DNA from: an uncultured Acidobacteriota bacterium
Lineage (GTDB): Bacteria; Acidobacteriota; Terriglobia; UBA7540
DNA length: 25,311 nt
Reading direction: 5' to 3'
Assembly: GCA_937900045.1 (NCBI GenBank)
Contig: CALCEB010000165.1
Location: forward strand, 1-25,311
The position numbers were made by a program, and so were the translations under genes. The notes beneath the pieces were generated by a model. It saw only the letters and a list, made by a program, of their open reading frames with translations, had not been told where the DNA came from and ran no database searches. Position 1 is the stretch's first letter. Each line of letters starts with the position of its first letter. Below, one piece after another: positions 1 through 8,500 of the stretch.

Positions 1-1
1 G

Positions 2-160
2 ATCGAAGCGGGTTGCAAGACCCTCGTCGGCAGCCGCCTCAAGAGGTCAGGAATGTTCTGGACGGTCCGAGGGGCCAACGCGATTATCGCCCTGCGCGGT
101 AACCGGCGGAGCGGTGAATTCGAAACCTATTGGGAGAACCGCCGTGCCCGCGCCGCCTGA
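2..160 (+). pseudogene. C-terminal fragment of an ISKra4-like transposase
   Basis: The first 53 codons form an open frame that enters from beyond the window and stops at TGA 158-160. The translation contains IEAGCKTLVGSRLK and then MFWTVRGANAIIALR and ends YWENRRARAA. This pattern is the C-terminal signature I associate with ISKra4-family transposases (E-x-x-CKT followed by MxWxxxGA). Only the tail is visible, so it could be the end of an intact element lying mostly outside the window or a relic. The sequence just after the stop (165-185) may hold the element end, but no partner repeat is in view. The family call rests on memory of the motif. Confidence 0.55.
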
Positions 161-374
161 CTCTCACAAATTTGTCGCGCACCCAACCGATCGATGCGTG
201 GCTGCAAGCCATTCAGAGCACTTTGGGAGCCGAAACTCACCCATGCATGGAGCAGCCCGCTCAAGGGATCGCTGCGGCAAGCAACCTGAACCACTACCCA
301 CACAAACTGCCGTTTGCCTTTTGACCGAAACACATGAGTCTGCGAATCAGGGCGACTGGCGAATGAGAGAAGAT

Positions 375-1275
375 ATGAAACTTAAGGACCGAGTTGCCGT
401 CATTACGGGTTCTGCCTCCGGCATCGGCCGGGCCAGCGCCCTGGAGTTCGCCAAAGAAGGCGCACGAGTCATTGTCGCAGGGTCGAAAAACACGTACTCG
501 CGAATGAGGCCGTGCTGAAATCAAAGGACTTGGCATGATGAGCTCTGTCTCTACCTGGCCCGAGTGATTTTCATGAGATTTCGCGGGCCGGAGGCCCAGG
601 GTGACAGACACCAATTTTTCCGGCGCACGTGAAACAGCGAAGCAAATTATGGGTGCGGGGGGTGTCGCAGTGGCGGTCGAGACTGACGTTTCAGTGCCGG
701 AGTCCGTGCAGAAACTGGTTGAAAAGGTGCTCCAGTCGTTTGGGAAGGTCGATACTCTCCTGAACAATGCGGCCATCCAAGTAAGCAAGACGGTTGAGGA
801 GACAACTTTTGAAGAGTGGAACCGGCAAATGGGAATCAACCTCGGATGAGTCTTTTTGTGTTCGAAGCTGTTCTTGCCGCACTTGCGCAATTCCAGGGGC
901 TGCATCACGAATATGGCTTCGATGAATGGCTTTTTTGTTGAGCCGTCCTGCGCCGGCTATTGTGCGACGAAAGGCGGGATCATCGCATTGACCATGGCGA
1001 TGACCATCGATCACGGGAAAGATGGAATTCGAGTGAATTGCATTTGTCCTGGATATATCAATGCGGGGCTGTCCTGGGAATATTTCGAGGCCCAGCCTAA
1101 TCCTGCGGAAGCTAGAAAGTCGGCCGGCACACTCCACGCGCTCGGCCGCGTAGGACAGCCGGAAGAGGTCGCTCGCCTTGCCGTGTTTCTGGCGAGCGAC
1201 GACGCTTCGTTTATTACGGGTTCTGCCGTCGTCGTCAGCGGCGGCTTTGGGATCGGCCTGCCCCCATTGGGTTGA
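375..1275 (+). pseudogene. Short-chain dehydrogenase/reductase (SDR) pseudogene
   Basis: Three consecutive pieces together make one classical SDR of about 250 residues. Piece one (ATG 375; an in-frame ATG at 363 is possible) has the Rossmann motif TGSASGIG and runs to VIVA near 479. Piece two resumes in another frame at about 607 with DTNFSGARETAK and carries LLNNAA. It ends at TGA 847-849 just after GINLG. Piece three continues in that same frame (VFLCSKLFLPHL) and holds the catalytic YCATK, a Ser 13 residues before that Tyr, and IRVNCICPGYI, ending at TGA 1273. The acidic residue after strand beta-2 suggests NAD rather than NADP. The breaks are about 127 extra bases and one nonsense codon, so the gene should be dead. 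Its original substrate is unknown; a sugar dehydrogenase would fit the neighbourhood, but that is a guess. Bases 161-374 upstream hold no recognisable gene. Confidence 0.8.
480..606. other. About 127 bp of extra sequence inside the SDR pseudogene
   Basis: The SDR homology stops after VIVA (codon ending 479) and resumes at DTNF (codon starting 607). The intervening bases contain stops and shift the frame. CAGGGT occurs at 478-483 and again at 597-602, which could be a short target duplication or chance. The right part has a small stem, GGGCC-gga-GGCCC. No transposase or clear terminal repeat is visible. One frame within it reads RAEIKGLG, a phrase that would itself suit an SDR, so rearrangement between related genes is an alternative to insertion. 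Confidence 0.5.
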
Positions 1276-1384
1276 GATTATACGTCCATGCATGCCGCGC
1301 CGCCGGGGGGCCGCGGCCGGATTACCCAAAAGTTGCGCCCGGGCTCGCCCGCAGCCGGCGCCCATGCTCCATGCTACACAGGCA

Positions 1385-2218
1385 TCATCTGCGAAGCTCC
1401 GCGGCCGCGAGCTCAGCAACAGCCAGATCCGCATGGGGAGAAGCACCGCCGCTCAGGCTCCATGCGGACGAAAGGCCTGCCCAAGCGAGCACCCACTGAA
1501 GCAGCCGCCTGCGCCCCAGTTCCGCAGTATCTGCTACCAGCCTAATCTGGCGCGCGAATCGACCCGGCGCCAGCGCCGTCGCTACGTCAGGATTGCAAAA
1601 GAGATTGGCATAGTCGAAGCCTTGCTCTCCGGCGAGCCCCTTTGGATCAATGGCCAGCCATCCGCGTTCTCCAAAATAGAGGACATTGCCGTGATGAATG
1701 TCTCCGTGGAGCACGCAGGGATTGCGTGGAGCCGCCAGCAACTCATGCGCCGTCGAGGCCGAAACGGCCAGAATCCCGCCCAAGGCTGCCGCCGCCGGTT
1801 CCAGGTCCCGGAACCATCGCGAAAGGGTCACGAGTTCGGGGAGCGGCCCGGCCCGCGGCGCATGCAAGGCAGCAACCACTGCGCAGATGATCTGGCTTGC
1901 CTCGTCGTCTTTTCCATTTCGCGCGAAGTCCGCCAGCAGCGTTTGACTTTCTGCGCGCTCAAGAAGGATCGCATTGCCCGCGTGCTCGAGAACCCTCGCC
2001 GCGCTCTGCCCGCCCCACCACGCCATGAGCGCCCCGCCGCGTCTCTCCTCGTCCTCCATCGCGATTTTGAGCATCGCTGGAACTCCCCGCCGCCGAACCG
2101 GCAGGAGCGAGCTGCCGTGGGTTTCGATGGGCGCGCCGTCGGGTGTTAACGCCCAACGCTGAAGGCGATCGCGGAATATCGAGGGAACCTTACGAAGCTG
2201 CTGAGTTTTGCGGCGCAT
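1385..2218 (-). CDS. APH(6)-type aminoglycoside/hydroxyurea phosphotransferase family kinase
   Basis: The 277-residue protein has the antibiotic-kinase fold of the APH(6)/StrB group. An N-terminal part reads RWALTPDGAPIETHGSSL then LPVRRRGVPAMLKI, where the Lys of MLKI is the expected ATP-binding lysine. The catalytic loop is HGDIHHGNVL and the metal-binding segment is IDPKGLAGEQGFDYANLF. Length fits the family. Family members phosphorylate streptomycin at O6, but many chromosomal relatives have no known substrate, so drug resistance should not be assumed. The start is uncertain: ATG 2218 matches the family N-terminus but has no clear ribosome site, and the frame stays open upstream to 2311. 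It lies downstream of the arabinofuranosidase gene on the same strand, 82 bases away, and may be read from the same transcript. A weak stem without a T-run sits between them. Confidence 0.8.
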   Translation of the reverse strand: MRRKTQQLRKVPSIFRDRLQRWALTPDGAPIETHGSSLLPVRRRGVPAMLKIAMEDEERRGGALMAWWGGQSAARVLEHAGNAILLERAESQTLLADFARNGKDDEASQIICAVVAALHAPRAGPLPELVTLSRWFRDLEPAAAALGGILAVSASTAHELLAAPRNPCVLHGDIHHGNVLYFGERGWLAIDPKGLAGEQGFDYANLFCNPDVATALAPGRFARQIRLVADTAELGRRRLLQWVLAWAGLSSAWSLSGGASPHADLAVAELAAAELRR

Positions 2219-2300
2219 CGATGCCAAGCAAAACGGCGGTATTGAAGTCCCGCGCTTGCGGGGATGTCTTCTTGTGCGTCCCGGCCAGGCGCACGGCATG

Positions 2301-4346
2301 CTACTGCTCAAGGCGGCCGTGAAGTTCCAGAACGGTCACCGAGTGAGCTGGAAAAAGATGGGAAAACGCCGCGCTGGAGGTTCTGACCGTCCGTGGCTGA
2401 ATGTTCACGTTGGCTGTGCTCCCATAGGGGTTGTAAGCATCCCAGCTTTTGCCGTTTAGTACATAAGCTGGGGACTGCTCCGCCCTTTGGCGCCAGCCCC
2501 TCAGACGAATCTGCGCTGACACGGATTCGTCCTGCGAGCGGTTCACGACCGCCAGGTACACCGTGCGGCCTCCATGGCCCAGCGTGGCGACGGCATCCAG
2601 CGCGGAGAGTTGCGGGTCAAAGGGGACGGCGGGAGCGCGGGTCACCGTGTTCAGAACTTTGCTGCCAATGTGGTTCGCGTATAGCACGTAAGCAAAATAT
2701 GGCGGGGTCAGTTTAATGGCCACTGGATTCACTTCAATCATGCCTTGCACGTTGATGAGGGAGCAGGTTTCGGCGAGGAAGATATAATTGGAATGGCGCA
2801 AGAGATTATTGAAAATTCCTGCGAAGTACAACGCGTTAGCAAGCCGGTAATCTGGGTCCTGTGTTTCCGGAACCCACCAGGAATTGAATTCCGTAATGGC
2901 GAAGAAAGGATGTTTCGGAAGGAGCCCGCCAGCAGCCTGAATATTCGCATTCAACTGCCGCGAGAAGTCCAAAGGTTCAGCCACCACCTTTTTGTAAAAG
3001 TCGTCTTGATCACAGATTTGTCTGACCTTAGCGTGAGGGCCGGTGTAGATGGATGTGGCGAGCAGATCCACCGGCATGGTCTGCAGAATTTGCCTTACCC
3101 ACGCAGGCCTTCCCACGGACGAGGCCATCACCCGGATCGAGGGGTCTACCTTCTTCATGGCGGCTTCATAGTCGTGGAAGCGGCGCGCGTAGTCGGTCAG
3201 CTTCGTCCCGCCCGTATATTCCTTGCTGCACAGAGTCGGCGCTTCGTTACCAACCGCCCATAACTTGACGTCATAAGGTTTCGGGTGACCGTTCTCGGCG
3301 CGCAGCTTTCCCATCGGAGTGCCGACAGACCTGTTCACATATTGAACCCATCGCGCTGCCTCGCGGGCGGTCCCCGAAATGTAATTGGCCGTGATATGGC
3401 GCTCGAATCCCAACATCTCGGCGAGTCTTCCATATTCGTCGGTACCAAAATCGTTCGAATTCCACTCGCCCCATGCCGTGGACCAGCGCTCAGGTCTTTT
3501 GTCGCGCGAGCCGACCCCATCATCCCAGTGGTAATAATCCGCGTAGCAGCCGCCCGGGTAGCGCATAATGGAAATCCGCATCGGGCGCAAAGCCTCGATA
3601 ACGTCACGCCGCATGCCATCAATGTTATCAGCCGGCATCAAGGATGCGGAATCGATCCACAGGGTGCCAAGACCCTCAAAGCCGATCCGGACTCGGCCGA
3701 GTTTGGTATTTTCCGGAGCCTTGAAATCAGTGCTGTAAATTTGCCATCGGGCGGTCACCCGCTTGAAATCCTTGTGAATGTACACCGGTCCGCCTAGCCT
3801 ATCGACCTCAACGAAGGCCCCGCCCAATCCCCGCTTCTTGAGGTAGACATAAAAGCTATAGTTTCGTCCTTTTGCAAGCTGCAAACCGGTCTGATACACA
3901 CTTGCGTGGTTAGCTCCTGAACCAAATAGTTGGATCGCCTGGGACGCGCCGCCGCCGAAGTAGTTCTCGTGGTCGATGTAATACCGATCCCTCAAACCTT
4001 GGCCGTCCCTCAATTGCCAATAGCGGTCCCGCACGCGCTCCTCGGGTACCCAGCCGGAAGCAACTCCGTTCCCGTTCACGTCCCCTTCGTCAAACTTGCG
4101 GTCTTGCAAGAGCTGCGCCAGCAAGCCATTGTCAATGGTGTCGTGCTCGTGTTCCATAAACTGTCCGAATAGATAACGGGGGACGGCGCCAGTGGTTTGG
4201 CTGGCATCGACTTCTATGGTGCCTATGCGGGGTGCGGAAGATGCGCCGAGCGCCTGGGCGCCTGAACCGGCACGGATCGCGCATGTTACGAGCGCCGCCA
4301 GAAGCAGGCCGATGTATATCCAAGACCGCGTGTTGGCTCCCTGCAT
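2301..4346 (-). CDS. Secreted GH51 alpha-L-arabinofuranosidase
   Basis: The 681-residue product removes alpha-L-arabinofuranosyl side groups from arabinan, arabinoxylan or similar polymers, probably in the periplasm or outside the cell. A signal peptide (about residues 1-31, hydrophobic core IYIGLLLAALV) leads in. A jelly-roll segment (about 110-235), as in two-domain GH51 enzymes, interrupts the early catalytic region. The TIM barrel has RYPGGCYADYYHWDDGVG (262-279), the acid/base Glu in WAVGNEA (E368) and the nucleophile Glu in ITEFNSWW (E486). A C-terminal beta domain finishes the protein. The start at 4346 is chosen because GGGAG lies seven bases upstream and the signal peptide follows directly; a longer frame to 4469 would run back into the regulator gene. 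It begins 55 bases after the DeoR-type gene and is probably co-transcribed with it. No residue essential to the family is missing. Confidence 0.93.
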   Translation of the reverse strand: MQGANTRSWIYIGLLLAALVTCAIRAGSGAQALGASSAPRIGTIEVDASQTTGAVPRYLFGQFMEHEHDTIDNGLLAQLLQDRKFDEGDVNGNGVASGWVPEERVRDRYWQLRDGQGLRDRYYIDHENYFGGGASQAIQLFGSGANHASVYQTGLQLAKGRNYSFYVYLKKRGLGGAFVEVDRLGGPVYIHKDFKRVTARWQIYSTDFKAPENTKLGRVRIGFEGLGTLWIDSASLMPADNIDGMRRDVIEALRPMRISIMRYPGGCYADYYHWDDGVGSRDKRPERWSTAWGEWNSNDFGTDEYGRLAEMLGFERHITANYISGTAREAARWVQYVNRSVGTPMGKLRAENGHPKPYDVKLWAVGNEAPTLCSKEYTGGTKLTDYARRFHDYEAAMKKVDPSIRVMASSVGRPAWVRQILQTMPVDLLATSIYTGPHAKVRQICDQDDFYKKVVAEPLDFSRQLNANIQAAGGLLPKHPFFAITEFNSWWVPETQDPDYRLANALYFAGIFNNLLRHSNYIFLAETCSLINVQGMIEVNPVAIKLTPPYFAYVLYANHIGSKVLNTVTRAPAVPFDPQLSALDAVATLGHGGRTVYLAVVNRSQDESVSAQIRLRGWRQRAEQSPAYVLNGKSWDAYNPYGSTANVNIQPRTVRTSSAAFSHLFPAHSVTVLELHGRLEQ

Positions 4347-4353
4347 CACTTCA

Positions 4354-4358
4354 CTCCC
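4354..4358 (-). promoter_or_regulatory. Ribosome binding site fixing the arabinofuranosidase start
   Basis: On the minus strand GGGAG is followed by seven bases and then ATG at 4346. This supports the shorter reading frame with an N-terminal signal peptide over the 41-codon extension that would overlap the upstream regulator gene. Confidence 0.65.
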
Positions 4359-4401
4359 ACACCCGTTTCCTAATTGCAACGATTCCGGTCCGTAAACGAC
4401 A

Positions 4402-5154
4402 TTACTCTGCCACGTGAACCCGGCAAAGCTTTCGCAATCTTTCCAGATGTTCGGGTCTGATTCCCCCATCGGTAATCACTAAGCTGCAACTTTCCACCTT
4501 ACAGAAAGCATAGAGCGCCTCTCTGCCGATCTTGCTGCTGTCAAGAACCAGAATTCGTTCCGTACCTGCCTGAAGCAACTCTCTCGGAGCTTCCGGATCG
4601 AATTGCATGACACCCTTCTGAAAAGAGAGCGAGGCCGCTCCAAAGAAGACCTTATTTGCCGACACTCTGGTAAGGCCTTGGGACACTTCGGCGCCAACCA
4701 GGTCGTGGCTGCTGCGCCGGTAAGTCCCGCCCGTGAGTTCCACTCGGATTGAGCGGTACATGGCGAGTTCTCCGAGAATTGCAACCGAGAAAGTGATGAC
4801 AATCAGGTTTGGCACTTTGTGGAGATGACGGGCAATGCAGAGTGTCGTCGTGCCCGAGTCCAGCACGACAGCTTCGCCGGGTCTAACCAGGGCCGCCGCT
4901 GCGCGCCCGATGCGGTCCTTGGCGTCGCCCATGGCGCGAAGCCGTTCCTGGAAGGTTCTTTCGAATGTGACGGGCTGGGCGATCATTGCTCCATTTGGAA
5001 TTCGAATGACACGATTTGATTGATGCAATTCTCTCAAGTCGCGCCGGATGGTCATTTCGGAGACTGAGAACCTTTCCGCCATTTCGTGAATCGAGGCGGA
5101 GGTATGGAGCCTCAACAAGCCCAGGATTTGGTCCCGCCGCGTTTTGTTCGCCAT
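4402..5154 (-). CDS. DeoR-family sugar-responsive transcriptional repressor
   Basis: This 250-residue protein has the standard DeoR layout. The N-terminal winged helix-turn-helix is TRRDQILGLLRL, then SVSEMTIRRDLRELHQ (about residues 5-47). The C-terminal sensor domain has the phosphosugar-binding signatures VVLDSGTTT, LTGGTYR and LVLDSSKIG. Such proteins usually repress neighbouring sugar genes and release DNA on binding a phosphorylated sugar intermediate. The ATG at 5154 is preferred over a TTG at 5187 because family members begin only a few residues before RRxxI. It sits first in the minus-strand gene set and diverges from the TonB receptor gene, so both directions are likely targets. The effector is unknown; a pentose phosphate is the natural guess from the context. 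Confidence 0.9.
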   Translation of the reverse strand: MANKTRRDQILGLLRLHTSASIHEMAERFSVSEMTIRRDLRELHQSNRVIRIPNGAMIAQPVTFERTFQERLRAMGDAKDRIGRAAAALVRPGEAVVLDSGTTTLCIARHLHKVPNLIVITFSVAILGELAMYRSIRVELTGGTYRRSSHDLVGAEVSQGLTRVSANKVFFGAASLSFQKGVMQFDPEAPRELLQAGTERILVLDSSKIGREALYAFCKVESCSLVITDGGIRPEHLERLRKLCRVHVAE

Positions 5155-5210
5155 GGTCTTCGCTCTGATTCGCACCGGATCAGCCAAAGCTTGATTGTTA
5201 AAGTCGAACT

Positions 5211-5242
5211 ATTATACGACCACCGCAATAAGTGGAAGTCAA
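5211..5242 (-). promoter_or_regulatory. Candidate promoter of the DeoR/arabinofuranosidase genes
   Basis: On the minus strand a perfect TATAAT (5216-5211) lies 57 bases before the regulator start. A TTGACT hexamer (5242-5237) lies upstream, but the spacer is 20 bases, longer than ideal. The inverted repeat CCAC-N8-GTGG (5220-5235) sits in the spacer and could be an autoregulatory operator. Function is inferred from the hexamers only. Confidence 0.4.
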
Positions 5243-5298
5243 CCACCGATTGCCGGGAGAGCGGCCTGCAATCGTCAACGAAGTTCCATTTGGCCGCT

Positions 5299-5321
5299 GA
5301 TAAGTAAGGGCTTACTTTATC
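5299..5321. promoter_or_regulatory. Palindrome in the divergent intergenic region, possible repressor operator
   Basis: The sequence GATAA-GTAAG-gg-CTTAC-TTTATC forms perfect 5-bp arms around two bases and extends to 10-bp arms with one bulged base. It is centred between the two divergent genes. DeoR-family operators are often palindromes in exactly this position, but no second copy was found to confirm the site. Confidence 0.3.
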
Positions 5322-5376
5322 ATTTGGTGACGATTTCCGGTTCTGTTCCGGCCTCATATTTTCTTAGAATTTTTAC

Positions 5377-5405
5377 TTGACCGCCAAAAAAAGTCATGAT
5401 AAAAG
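5377..5405 (+). promoter_or_regulatory. Candidate sigma70-like promoter of the TonB receptor gene
   Basis: TTGACC (5377-5382) is followed by a 17-base spacer and TAAAAG (5400-5405). The region is clearly A/T-rich compared with its surroundings. The -35 is good and the -10 is only fair. It would give a leader of roughly 100 bases before ATG 5511. Confidence 0.35.
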
Positions 5406-5500
5406 GATGATCTGTTAATTTTGAACATCTATCAGGATCATTTATAACTTACTGGATGGCGTCGAGTGGCCGGGCATCATTGTTCTCAAGGGTGGGATGA

Positions 5501-5505
5501 GGAGG
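5501..5505 (+). promoter_or_regulatory. Ribosome binding site deciding the TonB receptor start
   Basis: GGAGG is followed by five bases and ATG 5511. An alternative ATG at 5589, immediately before the hydrophobic signal segment, has GGAG touching the start codon with no spacer, so the upstream start is better supported by the ribosome site. Confidence 0.6.
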
Positions 5506-5510
5506 CAGAA

Positions 5511-8500
5511 ATGTGCCAAGCGGGCGTTACGCCAATCGAGTTGAAGCATGGCCGCCGCGTATTCATTGAGTCGAGCGGCGCTGTGGAGATGGAGCGATCG
5601 AAACTGGCCCTCCAATGGGGGAGCTTGTTCGTTCTCATCCTGCTCCTATGCGCCCTTGTGATTTGGCCGCCGGCAAGTCAGGCCCAAATCAACACCGGGA
5701 AGATCGTCGGATTCATTACGGACACTTCAGGAGGCGTGGTGCCGGAAGCGCGCGTTCGAGCCACCGACATCGCCACCGGTGTGGTTTCCGTCTCGTCCAC
5801 AAGCCAATCGGGAAGCTATCTGGTGAATTTTCTTGTGCCCGGGACTTACCAGGTCGAAGTATTGAAGCAGGGATTTGTGACGGAGGCACAAAGAGGCGTC
5901 GTGGTCACAGCGGGTCAATCGATCCGTCTGGATATCCAGTTGCGCGTCGGCGCTGTTCACCAGGTCGTTGAGGTGAAGGCGAATCCGACCGCCGTCAACA
6001 CGCAGAACTCTGAAGAGAAGTTCACGTTTAGCAATGCCAGCCTGGAAACGCTCCCGAATATTGACCGCAACCCCCTCCTGCAACTCAACCTGATGCCGGG
6101 TGCGCAGAGCGGATCGGGGAGCGGCAACTACGGAACAAACGGAGGAGAAGACGGTTCTGCGGTTGGCCTCACGAATCCTCAGCTTGCGGGATTCGGAGGC
6201 ATGGATGCCAACGCCAACACTGTATATATTGAAGGCATTCCGACCCGGGAACCTCAGAACGCTTACATTGGTCTGGTACCGCCGGAGGACGACGTTGAGG
6301 AACTCGACGTCTACACGGGGAAATACGATGCCGAATACGGTTTCTCCGCCAGCGGGGTCATCAACGTGGTCACGAAATCCGGGACCAATCAATTTCACGG
6401 AGACGTCTTTGAATACCTGGAGAACGACGCCTTGGACGCGATACCCTTCTTCGCGACAAGCACCACGCCTTTCAAACGGAACCAATTCGGGGGTTCGGTT
6501 GGAGGGCCGATCAAAAAAGACAAAGTCTTTTTCTTCGCTGATTTCCAGCGGACACCCGATCTTCAAGCCAGCCCGGTGATTGCATCAGCTCCAACACCTC
6601 AAATGTACGCCGGCGATTTCTCTCAGCTTTACGTGCCGGGACAAACCGACACCGCTGGTAACACGTACGGACAGCTTTACAATCCCTTCACCCGGGTCTT
6701 TAACTCGCAAGGAAATCAAGTGTCCGTGCAGTCCTTTGCCGGAAATGCCATCCCGAGTCAAATGTGGGATCCGGTCGCTGCGAAGATGGCGGCGGCTCAC
6801 ATTTTCGGACTTCCCAACCTTCCCGGCATTCAGAACAACCTTTACTATCTCAACGAAATAAACCAGTACACCAACCAAGGTGACGGGCGGCTCGACTATT
6901 CGATCTCGGACGCTTCCAAAGTCTTCTTCCGGTATTCCGGCCTTGATGCGACCCTCGCCAACCCTCCCACGGTGAATCCATTCATAGAGAACAGCGCCAA
7001 CAGCGCCACATTGAACCAAAATATGGGATTGACTTTCGATCACACGTTTAATCCTTCTCTGATGAATGAGCTGCGGTTGGGCTATAACCGGACGGACGTG
7101 AACACGTCCAACAACACTCTGGGAAAGCCTTATAACAACCTATTTGGCATCCCCAACGGAAATCCCCCCGGAGCAGGGGGCACGGGAACCGGCTTGGCCG
7201 AGTTTCTTGGCGTTGACCCTTATTCCGCCTTAAGCCAGCCCGACTGGGTGGCCTTTATCGTTTCGAACACGATTTCGCTGAGTGATAACCTCACCTGGAT
7301 CAAAGGGAAGCATACCCTGAAGTTTGGAACCATGATCAACCACGTTGAGGATACATCGGCGGACACCATCGGCGGCGACAATCCGCGCGGAGGGTTCTAC
7401 TTTAACCCGCAGATGACTTCGTATAATGGAAGCGCGGCTGACTTCGGATTCCCTTCGTTTCTTTTGGGTACGCCCGTGCAGACGGAAAGAACACAATTTG
7501 ATTATGGATTTCCCTATCAAACGTACTGGGAGCAAGGCTATTACGCACAGGATGACTACCAAGTTAGCCCGACTCTCAGCTTGAATCTGGGCATGCGCTG
7601 GGAGTACTGGACCTTACCTGTCGAGAGGTTCAACCGGCAGTCGAATTGGAATACGCAGACAAACCAACTGGCGGTCGCCACGGCGGCGAACCGGAGTCCG
7701 GGCGTTACTCCGGACTACCACGACTTCGAGCCGCGGCTTGGATTTGCCTGGAGCCCCGACCACGGAAAGACCGCCATTCGAGGAGGGTGGGGAATCTCCT
7801 ATTGGCAAAACTACTGGGGTTTTTCCCCCTCGAGTAGCGCGCAGTCCATGCTCACGGTCCTGGGCGCCACTTATCCCTTTTACGTCCGGCAAGAGTTTTT
7901 GACACCCAACGCTTTGACGCCATCCCTGACCATCTCCGCCAACGGTCTTCCTCCCGCCGTCGCTGAGAAGAACAGCCAAGGCGGCTTCATACTTCCCCCG
8001 GGCCAAACCGTCCGGGGCGTTGCCTATGACTGGAAGAATCAGAAGGTGTCCCAGTATAGCTTTGACGTCCAACGTCAATTGATGTCCGGGCTGGTGATGG
8101 ATGTCGGATATCTTGGTGTGTACGGGGGCAATAATCCCACCACAATTAACATCAACCAGGCCCCGCCGAGCCCGATTATCGGGATAAATTACAATCTCAA
8201 CCGGCCATTGGCGGCCAAGTATCCGGGTCTCCTCGATGTTCCGGTGTCCGAGTCCATTGGGAGCTCGAGTTACAACGCGCTGACTGCCTCGCTGCGCGGC
8301 AACGTGACTAAAGACCTGCAGATATTTACGACGTTCGCGTATTCGCGAACTTTCGCCAACGGGTTTAACATCAACCCCTTTGCGATAGGGCAGTATTACG
8401 GTCCCGCCAATAACGACTTGCCTCTGATTTTTAACAGTCAAGTGATCTATACGCTGCCCATCGGACATGGCGAGCGTTTTCTCTCCGATGACAATCCGGT

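Noticed and set aside
691..1446. Long minus-strand frame opposite the SDR pseudogene
   Set aside because: It is antisense to clear SDR motifs and has low-complexity, Arg-rich content without a family.
1178..2149. 323-codon plus-strand frame opposite the APH-type gene
   Set aside because: The minus strand has the catalytic HGDIHHGNVL and metal-binding motifs; this frame is its Arg/Pro-rich shadow.
2249..2262. Stem CCCGC-gctt-GCGGG between the arabinofuranosidase and APH-type genes as a terminator
   Set aside because: The stem is short and has no T-run on the minus strand; in GC-rich DNA it is not distinctive.
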